A DNA stretch of 64,000 bases, from contig DJEU01000007.1 of NCBI GenBank assembly GCA_002431395.1, positions 42,546-106,545 of the forward strand, given 5' to 3'. Both the position numbers and the translations under genes were made by a program. The DNA is from Lachnoclostridium sp. UBA5890 (lineage in GTDB: Bacteria > Bacillota > Clostridia > Lachnospirales > Lachnospiraceae). Under the pieces are notes generated by a model. It was not told the DNA's origin, did no database searches, and worked only from the letters and a program-made list of their open reading frames with translations. Positions 15,098 through 23,594 of this stretch are shown one piece after another; within the stretch, counting starts at the first letter, position 1, and each line of letters begins with the position of its first letter.

Positions 15098-16886
15098 GCT
15101 GACCGTACCATGGCTTTCCGTAATCGCTTGGGGTAGCTAAAAAATGATCCAGCTTTTTCGGATCCACGATACCGGTCAGAGGAGAATTTACCTCATGAAC
15201 CATTTCGTAGAGACGTTCCGCAAGCATTTTTTCATAAGCGGGGTCATAGGTTTTCGGGTAAGGACTCTTCTTCCGGTTTAATACAGCGGCGGGGAGAAGC
15301 CCTGTTCCGGCGTCGATCAAAAGGCTCTTTGTCTGACCGTTGTGGCATTTCATATCCCAAGGGACGTTGTAGACGTATTGCAAAATGCGGTGGTCGGCAA
15401 ATGGCACACGAGCTTCCAGGCCGGAATACATACTGGTTCGGTCCATGCGGTTTAGGAGAGTCATCATAAACCAGCGGATATTGAGCCAGGAGATTTCGCG
15501 CCGTCTTGCCTCTTTTTCTGAATCTTCCGCAAGGCGCGGAGTGCAGGCAAGTGTGGCCTCATAGGCTTCCTTGGCATATTCTTCCATTTTCAATGAGGCA
15601 GAAAAGTCATCGTGGAGCAATACTTTTCTTGCGTCGAAGTCATACGACCACGGAAACATGTTCTTTTGCCACAGTTCTTCCCGGTGAAACCACGGATAAC
15701 CGCCAAAAATTTCATCGGCACATTCGCCAGTCAAAGCGACGCGGTGTGTCCGAGAAACCTGTTCGCAAAAGTAAAGCATAGAGGATTCTACATCGGCCAT
15801 ACATGGAAAATCGCGGGCGTCGACAGCTTTGAACAGATAGTCTGCCTGTGTTTCGTTGTCACATTCGAGCAGGGTGTGATGCGTTCCCAGATGTTTGGCA
15901 GCAAGCTCCGCAAATGGGCGGTCCTGACTGGACTGGAAAGAATTTGCCTGAAAATTCACGTCATTTCCCCTAAAATCAAAGGAAAATGTGTCAAGTGTGG
16001 CATCTTCTTTCTTGAGATACATCTGGCAGATCGCGGTGACGAGTGAACTGTCGAGTCCGCCGGATAAAAAACTACAGATCGGAATATCCGAAACCATTTG
16101 TCTGTGAATGCTGTCACAGAGAAGAAACCGCACGTGGCGGATCGTATCCGCATACGAATCATGATGTGGCGTGGCTTCCAATTTTCGGAAAAAGTGATGC
16201 CGGCAGCCGGAGGCGGAAATATGCATATATTCTCCGGGGAGAAGTTCATGCATTCCGGCAAAGCCACCATTTCCAAGCGTTCTTGCCGGACCGAGAGCAA
16301 AGATTTCATTCCAGCAGGCACGGTCAGCCGCCGGATGAATGCCGTAAGCAAAAAGCGCTTTTGGCTCGGAGCCAAAGACGACTGCCGTGTGGTCAAAACT
16401 GTAAAAAAGTGGTTTTACACCCAGAGAATCGCGGACAAGATAAAGTTCTTTTGTCTGATGTACATAGATCGCAAAGGCAAAAATGCCATTCAATTTTTCG
16501 AAAAAAGACGTTCCCATTGCCAGAAAACCATTCAGGATCACTTCCGTGTCGCCTGTAGTTGACCAGCTCATGCCAAAGGGTTCCAGTTCTTCACGTAGTT
16601 CGCACGTGTTATAAATTTCGCCATTGTATACGATGGAAGCACCGCGTCCCTTGTACTGCGCGGACATGGGCTGCTTGCCGCCCAGGATATCACGGATGGC
16701 GAGTCGTGTGTGTGCGAGACCGGCGTGGTGGAAAAGAAGTGTATTTTCATCGTTTGGCCCCCGGCTCCGAAGAGACTGTCTCATGGCGATAAGACGCTTT
16801 CTCCAAGGATTTTCGGGAGAAGTACCATGGTATCTGGCACTTAGATAATTTTGATCCGATTGATAAAATCCTGCGATACCACACAT
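15021..16886 (-). CDS. asnB: Asparagine synthase (glutamine-hydrolysing)
   Basis: A 621-aa AsnB-type amidotransferase. Mature catalytic Cys2 follows the initiator (MCGIAGF). The glutaminase domain runs to ~210 (RGPNDENT, YNGEIYN). The synthetase domain has the PP-loop SFLSGGLDSSLV near residue 275. It makes asparagine from aspartate, glutamine and ATP. It lies 13 bp after dpaB and in the same direction, so it is probably co-transcribed with the dipicolinate synthase genes. That linkage is unusual and may reflect a sporulation-stage role; some B. subtilis AsnB-like proteins are sporulation-linked. Confidence 0.93.
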   Translation of the reverse strand: MCGIAGFYQSDQNYLSARYHGTSPENPWRKRLIAMRQSLRSRGPNDENTLLFHHAGLAHTRLAIRDILGGKQPMSAQYKGRGASIVYNGEIYNTCELREELEPFGMSWSTTGDTEVILNGFLAMGTSFFEKLNGIFAFAIYVHQTKELYLVRDSLGVKPLFYSFDHTAVVFGSEPKALFAYGIHPAADRACWNEIFALGPARTLGNGGFAGMHELLPGEYMHISASGCRHHFFRKLEATPHHDSYADTIRHVRFLLCDSIHRQMVSDIPICSFLSGGLDSSLVTAICQMYLKKEDATLDTFSFDFRGNDVNFQANSFQSSQDRPFAELAAKHLGTHHTLLECDNETQADYLFKAVDARDFPCMADVESSMLYFCEQVSRTHRVALTGECADEIFGGYPWFHREELWQKNMFPWSYDFDARKVLLHDDFSASLKMEEYAKEAYEATLACTPRLAEDSEKEARRREISWLNIRWFMMTLLNRMDRTSMYSGLEARVPFADHRILQYVYNVPWDMKCHNGQTKSLLIDAGTGLLPAAVLNRKKSPYPKTYDPAYEKMLAERLYEMVHEVNSPLTGIVDPKKLDHFLATPSDYGKPWYGQLIAGPQMLAYLLQVGYWIQTYSISL

Positions 16887-16899
16887 GAAAAAGCCTCCT

Positions 16900-17499
16900 T
16901 TATTTTGGATCCGGTCCCTGGATCACAGGCTGCAGCTGTCGGGCCTCCAAAGCGGCCTCGATCGTATCCGTCAAAAGATCAATGTGTGCGATCATGGAAT
17001 TTGGTTTCGATTTGTAATTATCCTGGCCAAATGGAATAAAATAAATGTTTTTTGTGTTAAGCAGAATGCCGATATTTTTCAGGTTCATTCCGAGGGCATC
17101 GTTTGTGGAAAGGGCTACGACGAGAGGCCGGTTGTTGCGAAGGTGTGCTTTTGCAGCCATCAGAACCGGCGTGTCAGAGATTCCATTGGCAAGTTTTGAC
17201 AATGTATTGCCGGTGCACGGCGCGATGACAAGAATGTCAAAAAGGGCACCCGGTCCGATTGGTTCCGCATCCGGAATGGTAGTGATCGGTTTCTTTCCGG
17301 TGATTTTTTCAGCCTGCTCAAGAAAGTCAGCGCATTTTCCAAAACGGCTGTCAGTGGTAGAAGCATGGTCGGAAAAAATCGGATACAGATTGGCACCGGT
17401 GGAAGCCAGTTTTTCCAATTCTGCAAACACTTTTTTGTAAGTGCAGTAGGAACCGGTGATCGCGATGCCGATATTTTTTTGTGATAAATCCATGGACAT
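16900..17499 (-). CDS. dpaB: Dipicolinate synthase subunit B
   Basis: A 199-aa flavoprotein-like subunit (SpoVFB) of the enzyme that makes dipicolinic acid for the spore core. The flavoprotein fold shows in IGIAITGSYCTYKKVFAELE, IFSDHASTTDSRFG, ILVIAPCTGNTLSKLANGISD and the family-specific STNDALGMNLKNIG. AAGGAGGT lies 5 nt before ATG 17499. It follows dpaA by 11 bp. Expressed in the mother cell in known sporeformers (sigma-K in Bacillus). Confidence 0.95.
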   Translation of the reverse strand: MSMDLSQKNIGIAITGSYCTYKKVFAELEKLASTGANLYPIFSDHASTTDSRFGKCADFLEQAEKITGKKPITTIPDAEPIGPGALFDILVIAPCTGNTLSKLANGISDTPVLMAAKAHLRNNRPLVVALSTNDALGMNLKNIGILLNTKNIYFIPFGQDNYKSKPNSMIAHIDLLTDTIEAALEARQLQPVIQGPDPK

Positions 17500-17510
17500 A
17501 AGTTACCTCC

Positions 17511-18314
17511 TTAAAGATCACAATATTTACAGATTTCTGCGGCAAGTTTGCTGCCGGCTGTCTTAGGAGCATATTTTCCGGGGATTCCCGGACAGTTGAT
17601 CAGGATGCCGTGAAAAGTTTCCGGTAAAAGCAATGGACCGGATGCGACTTGAAATACGTAACAATCCGAAGGAATATACGTAAAAAAAGAGGCCGCAATC
17701 GGGACATCCGGAGCGGTATTTATAATGATATTTGTCTGAGCAAGAAGCGATTTGTTTCCGCGTATTTTATCGGGAGTAAAACACTTGAAACCATTTGCCA
17801 GAGCGGCGGAGACGGATTTTGGATTTTTCTCTGTGATGACTATTTTTTTGCTATAATTTGAAAAAATCCGCGCTATTTCTTTGCCGCATCTGCCGTATCC
17901 AATAAGAAGAATTTTAGATTCTAATATAGAAAAAGGTGTCTTGGACATGACCTGAGCGAGAAGTCCTTCGGCTGTCAGACGTGTGTTCAAACGTCCAAAG
18001 GACTGGCTTTGCAGCACGTCATAACAGGGAATGTCATGCATTGCACAGTGATCGGTCACCGCCGCCGGAAAATTTCCGCCGATTATAATGTGATCCGGAG
18101 TGAGTTTTTTAATAAAAGAGTCAATGGTAAAAAAAGGCAGAAGCGTTGTGAAAAGGGATTTTCCGTTTTTTGTAAATGGAATTCCGGTGAGGACAACCCC
18201 TTCTGCTGGAAAATTCTCCCAGGAATCCAAAAAATTCGCACCATAGGACGCCAGACAGTGGCGGGCGTAGTCTGTGCGGGCATCGGATGGGAGGATGGTA
18301 ATATTAACAGACAT
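17511..18314 (-). CDS. dpaA: Dipicolinate synthase subunit A
   Basis: A 267-aa SpoVFA. The N-terminal domain carries SYGANFLDSWENFPAEGVVLTGIPF. The C-terminal Rossmann-type NAD(P) domain carries ILLIGYGRCGKEIARIF (~150) and NIIINTAPDVPI. With DpaB it converts a lysine-pathway intermediate to dipicolinate. The start at 18314 (MSVNITIL) is preferred because AGGA lies 9 nt upstream; the ATG at 18323 abuts it. Head of a leftward dpaA-dpaB-asnB unit. Confidence 0.94.
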   Translation of the reverse strand: MSVNITILPSDARTDYARHCLASYGANFLDSWENFPAEGVVLTGIPFTKNGKSLFTTLLPFFTIDSFIKKLTPDHIIIGGNFPAAVTDHCAMHDIPCYDVLQSQSFGRLNTRLTAEGLLAQVMSKTPFSILESKILLIGYGRCGKEIARIFSNYSKKIVITEKNPKSVSAALANGFKCFTPDKIRGNKSLLAQTNIIINTAPDVPIAASFFTYIPSDCYVFQVASGPLLLPETFHGILINCPGIPGKYAPKTAGSKLAAEICKYCDL

Positions 18315-18343
18315 AGGCAGCATTCCTAACTGTGTTTAAAATC

Positions 18344-18369
18344 AATATATGATTCGTTTTTTTCGATGT
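18344..18369 (-). promoter_or_regulatory. Possible mother-cell sigma-K/sigma-E promoter of dpaAB
   Basis: On the minus strand, CATATATT (18344-18351) resembles a CATA-type -10, and AC (18368-18369) lies 16 nt upstream as in sigma-K promoters. This agrees with the known mother-cell expression of dpaAB, but the consensus is short. Confidence 0.4.
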
Positions 18370-18376
18370 GAAAATC

Positions 18377-18405
18377 TTGACATAAGAGGGAAAAACGATT
18401 ATACT
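18377..18405 (+). promoter_or_regulatory. Promoter of the SRP RNA gene
   Basis: TTGACA (18377-18382), 17-bp spacer, TATACT (18400-18405), about 40 bp before the RNA. Confidence 0.8.
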
Positions 18406-18445
18406 TATTTCATGTGAGGTAACTCACGCTAAACATTGTTAAGAT

Positions 18446-18716
18446 TTCCGTGCAGCCGGGGAGATAGCGGTGCCCTGTACCTGCAATCCGCTATAGCAGG
18501 GGTGTTGTCTTGCCTAGGGTCTTTTGATAAGGAGCTGCCCTTTATAAGTGGCGTTGACATCCGGGTCTTACGCAACAGGAACTTGTGAACCGTGTCAGGT
18601 CAGGAATGAAGCAGCACTAAGCAAAACTTCTTGTGTGTCGTAAGGGCGCCTGGGTTGAGTTAACTGTAGAGGTAACGTCCATTGAGATTGATTCGAAGCG
18701 GGGCGCACGGATTTTT
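18446..18716 (+). ncRNA. ffs: Signal recognition particle RNA, long Gram-positive form
   Basis: The roughly 270-nt RNA closes with CCGTGC (18448-18453) pairing GCACGG (18705-18710) and ends in TTTTTT. The Alu-like 5' part has GGGGAGATAGCGGTGCCCTG and the Ffh-binding domain IV has TCAGGTCAGGAATGAAGCAG. It forms the SRP with Ffh for co-translational targeting. Exact ends are estimated. Confidence 0.9.
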
Positions 18717-18758
18717 TATATTTGATGGATTTTATCTAGGGAAAAAGGGCGACAGTGC

Positions 18759-18774
18759 CGATACGGAGGTATCG
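18759..18774 (+). promoter_or_regulatory. Hairpin presenting the ribosome-binding site
   Basis: CGATAC (18759-18764) and GTATCG (18769-18774) form a perfect 6-bp stem whose loop is exactly GGAG, the Shine-Dalgarno core, one nucleotide before ATG 18776. The stem could gate ribosome access. No separate promoter was seen between the SRP RNA and this gene. Confidence 0.55.
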
Positions 18775-18775
18775 T

Positions 18776-21097
18776 ATGAAAGAAAAAGTACAATTGACAG
18801 AAAACGCAATGAATTCGATCGAAAATGGTGCTGTTTTATATGAGAAGGATACGAAGGTGGAGTCGATTGCTCTTTTGGTAAAAGGAAGAGTGGAACTGGT
18901 AGCAGATGGTATCAGTATGGTATTGGGAACAGGAAATTTCCTGGGGGCGTGTGATATTGGAAAAGAAATGCATTCCTTTACATATAATGCAAAAGACGAT
19001 TGTGCAGTTTTTGTTATCCCGGTTCAGGGGATGGCAGGGGTTGAACGAATATTGGCAGAAAAGCCGGATTATCGGGGACTTCTTGTTACCTCTTTGAACT
19101 ATTTTCTGGCAGAAACAAAAAAACAGTTACAGCATTTAAGAGAGGAAAATGAAAGCCTCTGCGGTTTTATTAAAGAAAAATACGAATTATGTGATCAGGT
19201 TGCCACGATGTGCGGCTTTGAAGTGTCGGTGGAAAATGCTCTGCAGAAAGTGGAAAACTGTATGCAGCAGTCATTGCAGGAACCGGAAGATCTTGGAAAA
19301 TATTATCTTGAATGTGCCAAAATGCCGATTGAGGTGCAGAAAAAATTCTTCTGTGGAAGCCAGTATGTGGCGATGTATCATTACCGCGAGCAGTGTGATG
19401 TCGTAAATGAATTTTTGGTATACTGCCGTGAGCAGGGCGAGGTGCTGCACCGGTTGTTCCGCTGCTTGATTTTGGAAGAAGATGCGCTTTTCCAGACCGT
19501 TGGGAAACTGGCATTGGCTCTTTTGGAAAAAGGAGTCCGCGATCCTCGCATCGATCAGTCGGTGGATCAGATTGTGGAAAAAATCAATGAGACAGAAACC
19601 TTTCTTACCGAAAAGGCAGGAATTTCCATTCAGCTTGACCGTGATAAGATGGAGCGGCTGTATTTCGCGCTTTTGTCCGGAGAAGGACAGACGCAGGAAG
19701 AAATCGAAAAGCTGGACGAGCCGGGCATTGAATATTTGTATGAATCCTTGGGACAGATTGTCGAATATGCACCGGTTCACATGCGGGTTAAAAGTGAATT
19801 TACAGAGGCAGTAGAGGCTTTTATGGCACTCTCGGATAAGTTCGCAAGAACACCCGAAGCGACGGAAGTGCGTAAAAATATAAGTAAGTTATACTATGAA
19901 ATATATGAAGCTGTCGTAAAGAAAAGTATGGACGACGAGGACGTCCCATTGGCAGTGCGTCTGTTTTTAGACTATGGATTTGTCAGTGAGAAACTGTTGA
20001 CCGATGAAGAACTTGACACGATGCTCCGCCTGCGCCCGGAAATGGATCAGGCAGAGGATGGATGCCGTGTTTATACGATGTCAAAATGGCTGCAGGCCGT
20101 TTATGATGGGGTCAAAGAAACTTCGAAAAATGAGTTTGATGAAGACTTTGCCACCTATCTGCGTCGTCAGTTAAAAGAGCAGAAAATTACGCAGAAAGAG
20201 ATGGACGAAGCAATCGCGGACAAGGAGCAGCGGCTGCATTTTGAATGCCAGAATATGTTCCGTTATGCGTCCCGAATCATCAATGGAAATGTCACAATGT
20301 TTGTACCGATTCTCTGTTCAGACGGTATTTTCAGTAATATGAAAAATTCTTATATGACAGAAAAACGGTTAAATGATGCCATCCGCCAGATTGAAAAGAT
20401 TGATTATTCGATTTTTTACAGAGAGCGTCTGGTAAGTTATGAAAATGTAGACATCAATAAAGCAATGGTCATTGAACGCGTGACGCCGGACATTATTTTG
20501 TTCCCGGTATACGGCCGCAATACCATCATGTGGCAGGATATAACGGGAAAGCGGCGCACATCCAAAGGTCGTTTGTTTGTGCCGATTTGGCTGGAAAAGG
20601 AACTGAGTCTGGAAATGGTACATCTTCTGGGCAATTTTCGCTGGGAAAAATGCCGCACAGAGACCGGCAGTCATTGGAACGATTTCCGCTATCCATCGCT
20701 TACGAGCGAGTATACCGATTATTTGCAGTTTTACAAGAAAAACAGCGAGCTCTCTCAGGAGCGGAAAAATAAGATCCGCACACAGCTTGTTCAGTGTAAT
20801 AATAAACACAAAGAAGTATTTTTAAAAGATTATGCAGACTGGATTCTGCGTGAAGCGCGCGGCGCGATGAAACTCAGCCGTGTGGCGAGGGCGATATTAT
20901 TTACCTATTGTCCGTTTTCTGCAGAAACGATGAAGGTATTGGAAGGACAGACTGCTTACAGCGAGGCCGCAAAGAAATATATTCGTGACAATCGTGCTGC
21001 GAGAAAGAGTCTGGATATGATGATGCACAAATGGACAAAAGCAGGACTCGATGTACCACAGGAAATATTAGCAACAGTAGAATATTTAAAAGGATGA
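18776..21097 (+). CDS. Large protein with N-terminal cyclic-nucleotide-binding-like domain
   Basis: A 773-aa soluble protein. Residues ~1-115 resemble a Crp-type cNMP-binding beta-barrel (SIENGAVLYEKDTKVESIALLVKGRVELV, TGNFLGACDIG), but I see no clear RxSA phosphate-binding motif and no DNA-binding helix-turn-helix. The remainder is largely helical with a coiled segment near 115-145, and two blocks rich in aromatic and charged residues near 500-650. No enzymatic motif was recognised. The next gene starts 5 bp later, so the two probably act together. The start is chosen at 18776, behind GGAGGT; the GTG at 18755 has no site. Confidence 0.6.
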   Translation: MKEKVQLTENAMNSIENGAVLYEKDTKVESIALLVKGRVELVADGISMVLGTGNFLGACDIGKEMHSFTYNAKDDCAVFVIPVQGMAGVERILAEKPDYRGLLVTSLNYFLAETKKQLQHLREENESLCGFIKEKYELCDQVATMCGFEVSVENALQKVENCMQQSLQEPEDLGKYYLECAKMPIEVQKKFFCGSQYVAMYHYREQCDVVNEFLVYCREQGEVLHRLFRCLILEEDALFQTVGKLALALLEKGVRDPRIDQSVDQIVEKINETETFLTEKAGISIQLDRDKMERLYFALLSGEGQTQEEIEKLDEPGIEYLYESLGQIVEYAPVHMRVKSEFTEAVEAFMALSDKFARTPEATEVRKNISKLYYEIYEAVVKKSMDDEDVPLAVRLFLDYGFVSEKLLTDEELDTMLRLRPEMDQAEDGCRVYTMSKWLQAVYDGVKETSKNEFDEDFATYLRRQLKEQKITQKEMDEAIADKEQRLHFECQNMFRYASRIINGNVTMFVPILCSDGIFSNMKNSYMTEKRLNDAIRQIEKIDYSIFYRERLVSYENVDINKAMVIERVTPDIILFPVYGRNTIMWQDITGKRRTSKGRLFVPIWLEKELSLEMVHLLGNFRWEKCRTETGSHWNDFRYPSLTSEYTDYLQFYKKNSELSQERKNKIRTQLVQCNNKHKEVFLKDYADWILREARGAMKLSRVARAILFTYCPFSAETMKVLEGQTAYSEAAKKYIRDNRAARKSLDMMMHKWTKAGLDVPQEILATVEYLKG

Positions 21098-21102
21098 GAT
21101 AA

Positions 21103-22902
21103 ATGGGCAGATACGATAGCAGCGTACGATGTGCACAGATACGCGAATTAATTGAGGAAAAGCAATATTTGGAGGCGATGGAGGAAATCGAAGAACTACG
21201 TTTTGATGAAATCCCTACGATCACAGATATTTATCTTTTTGCCAAACTGTTTTTAAAAGCAGAAAAAATGGATATTGCAAAAGAGTTATACTATACAGTG
21301 TACCACAGAACCTCTTCGAGACCTGCCCTGTACCGTCTTTTGATGCTTACGATCCGCATGGGAGACCTGGAAGAAGCCAAGGAATTGTATCAAGCGTATG
21401 AAATCGTGTCTGGAATGACTTTGGATACATATGAGTTGAAATACCGGCTTGCCAAAGCGGAAGGCGCATCTTATGAGACGCTGATTGAAATTCTGGAAGA
21501 ATTGAAAAAGAATGAATATACCGAAGAATGGGGTTACCAGCTTGCCAGACTGTATGAACTGCAGGGAAGACGGGAAGACTGTATCGCAGAGTGCGAGGAT
21601 CTGATGCTGTGGTTCGGTAGTGGAAAGATTGTCGAGAAAGCGAAAGAACTGCGCGAAAGCTGTATGAGTCCACTTTGGCAGAAACCGAACTGGGAAGAGA
21701 TTCCGGAGCCGGAAGAGCCGGAGGACGAAGAAGAGGTAAAAGTGGCCTATGCTCCGGCACAGGTTATGGATATTGCGTCGAATGAGGAACCAAAACCGGA
21801 ACCGGAAGTGCAGCCGGCTGTACTTGGCGACTACGAGATGACAGGGGAACCAGTCGAAGAACCTGTTGCCGAAGAAGTAGAAGAAGAGCCTGTCACGGAA
21901 GAAGCGGAAGAATTGGTTGAGGAACCAATCGAAGAAACCGTCACGGAAGAAGTGGAAGAAGAACACGTCGAGGAAACCGAGGCGGAAGAATTGGTTGAGG
22001 AACCAGTCGAAGAAACTGCCACGGAAGAAGTGGAAGAAGAGCCTGAGGACGAAGAAGCAGATCATCCGAAGAAAGGTTTTCTTAACCGCCTGATCAACTA
22101 TTTTAAAGTGGATCTTGATACATTTGATGATGAAGATGATTTTCCGGAGGAATTGGATACCGATAAACAGGAAACAACCGAAGAACTGGATGCGAAAGCT
22201 ATGGTAGCCAAAGAGGCACAGGAGATTATGGAGACGGCAGCAGCCAGAGAAGAAGCAAACGACGATGAGGCAGAACAAAAAGACGAGCCGAAGCTGGAAA
22301 CTGCGGTAAGAAAACAGACGACAACGCAGCTGGAATCGTTGGAAGACCAGCTTGAGGAAATGAAAGAAAAACGCAAGGTCATCAATCTGGAAGATACGAT
22401 GAATTTGGATAAGATCCGCATAAAATCTCATCCACTTTCCGGGCGCCCGATGGAAGTGGAAGTATGCGAAGATGTGTCTGTAAATGGAATCACATACTGC
22501 ACCTTGAAAACGGCGATCAAGAAAATGCCACAGGAAGAGCGTACGATACATTTTGCATTGACTGGCGCAGCTCCGGGAATATCGCTTGCCGTAGCGAAGA
22601 AATTGTTTAAGGAATTAAAGAAAAATCAATATTTTGAAGCAAAAAATATCGGAAAGATCCAGGCGGAAAAATTGGATGAAGTGAATTTGGAAGAATGGAT
22701 TGAAAAGTTCATCGGTGGATGTATGTATATTGAAAATGCACCGGCTTTGTCAGAGGAGAGCGTGGAAAAAATCCGCGAGATCATGAGAAAATATGGTAAA
22801 CGAATTGTGATCGTACTTGAAGGTGATTATGAAAAATTGGATGACTTTTTGGGACATCATAGAAATCTGGAGAAGCAGATCTGCTATAAGATCCGCTTAT
22901 AA
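21103..22902 (+). CDS. TPR-like protein with acidic repeats and degenerate CbxX-type AAA domain
   Basis: A 599-aa protein of unknown function. Residues ~1-180 are helical TPR-like repeats (YLEAMEEIEELRF, ELYYTVYHRTSSRPALYRLL). Residues ~245-330 are Glu-rich repeats (EEPVEE, EEVEEEPVTEEAEELVEEP). The C-terminal ~130 residues follow the layout of CbxX/CfqX (EccA-type) AAA domains, but the Walker A (normally GNPGTGKT) reads GAAPGISLA and the Walker B position reads MYIENA. ATP hydrolysis is therefore unlikely. It is paired with the cNMP-domain gene upstream (5-bp gap). Function unknown; the AAA relationship is by eye. Confidence 0.55.
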   Translation: MGRYDSSVRCAQIRELIEEKQYLEAMEEIEELRFDEIPTITDIYLFAKLFLKAEKMDIAKELYYTVYHRTSSRPALYRLLMLTIRMGDLEEAKELYQAYEIVSGMTLDTYELKYRLAKAEGASYETLIEILEELKKNEYTEEWGYQLARLYELQGRREDCIAECEDLMLWFGSGKIVEKAKELRESCMSPLWQKPNWEEIPEPEEPEDEEEVKVAYAPAQVMDIASNEEPKPEPEVQPAVLGDYEMTGEPVEEPVAEEVEEEPVTEEAEELVEEPIEETVTEEVEEEHVEETEAEELVEEPVEETATEEVEEEPEDEEADHPKKGFLNRLINYFKVDLDTFDDEDDFPEELDTDKQETTEELDAKAMVAKEAQEIMETAAAREEANDDEAEQKDEPKLETAVRKQTTTQLESLEDQLEEMKEKRKVINLEDTMNLDKIRIKSHPLSGRPMEVEVCEDVSVNGITYCTLKTAIKKMPQEERTIHFALTGAAPGISLAVAKKLFKELKKNQYFEAKNIGKIQAEKLDEVNLEEWIEKFIGGCMYIENAPALSEESVEKIREIMRKYGKRIVIVLEGDYEKLDDFLGHHRNLEKQICYKIRL

Positions 22903-22922
22903 TGAAGGAGGAATGGAAAACG

Positions 22923-23489
22923 ATGAAAAAGCAGGAGTGGAAACCCGGCAATATGTTATATCCGGTGCCGGCAGTAATGGTAAGTTGTGGACGAGAGGGA
23001 GAAACACCCAATATTATAACGGTAGCGTGGGCAGGCACGATTTGCAGTGATCCGGTGATGCTTTCCATTTCTGTTCGTCCGGAGCGGTATTCCTATGATA
23101 TCATACGGGAAACCGGCGAATTTGTGGTAAACCTGACATCGAAAGAACTGACACGTGCGACGGACTGGTGTGGCGTGAAGTCCGGCCGTGATGTGGACAA
23201 ATTTAAAGAAATGAACCTGACAGCGGCACCGGCTGTGCATCTCAAAGGTGCACCGATTATTGCGGAAAGCCCGGTAAATATTGAGTGTAAGGTAAAAGAC
23301 GTGCTGGAGCTCGGAAGCCACCATATGTTTATTGCCGAGGTGGCAGGAGTGCAGGTAAGTGAAAAATATATGAATGAGACCGGAAAATTTGAGTTAAATA
23401 AGCTGGGTCTCGTTGCGTATTCACATGGTGAATATTTTGAACTTGGGGAAAAAATTGGAAAATTTGGCTATTCTGTAAAAAAATCATAA
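22923..23489 (+). CDS. Flavin reductase family protein
   Basis: A 188-aa FMN-binding split-barrel protein: NMLYPVPAVMVSCGREGETPN, ICSDPVMLSISVRPERYSYDII, GEFVVNLTSKELTRATDWCGVKSGRDVDKF. Such proteins bind FMN and reduce flavins or act as small flavoproteins; the physiological partner is unknown. ATG 22923 is chosen because GGAGG is suitably spaced; the ATG at 22902 overlaps the upstream stop without a site. Possibly co-transcribed with the preceding pair. Confidence 0.88.
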   Translation: MKKQEWKPGNMLYPVPAVMVSCGREGETPNIITVAWAGTICSDPVMLSISVRPERYSYDIIRETGEFVVNLTSKELTRATDWCGVKSGRDVDKFKEMNLTAAPAVHLKGAPIIAESPVNIECKVKDVLELGSHHMFIAEVAGVQVSEKYMNETGKFELNKLGLVAYSHGEYFELGEKIGKFGYSVKKS

Positions 23490-23520
23490 CACATATTTAA
23501 AAAAAGTAACGAAATTGACA

Positions 23521-23549
23521 TTTTACAAAATGAAGATATGTGGTATACT
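23521..23549 (+). promoter_or_regulatory. Probable murA promoter
   Basis: TATACT (23544-23549) with TG upstream; a weak -35 TTTTAC lies 17 bp before it, while a perfect TTGACA (23515-23520) is 23 bp away, too far for a standard spacer. Confidence 0.4.
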
Positions 23550-23594
23550 AGTAACGATGTGATAATTTAGAAAGGTAAAAATGGAGAGGTCGAT

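Noticed and set aside
18680..18716. tRNA T-arm-like GATTCGAAGC
   Set aside because: Part of the closing region of the SRP RNA; no acceptor or anticodon arms can be formed.
21286..22551. Long minus-strand ORF of 421 codons and nearby Ser-rich minus-strand ORFs
   Set aside because: Mirror of the Glu-rich coding region; repeats of acidic codons give open antisense frames. No ribosome site or domain.
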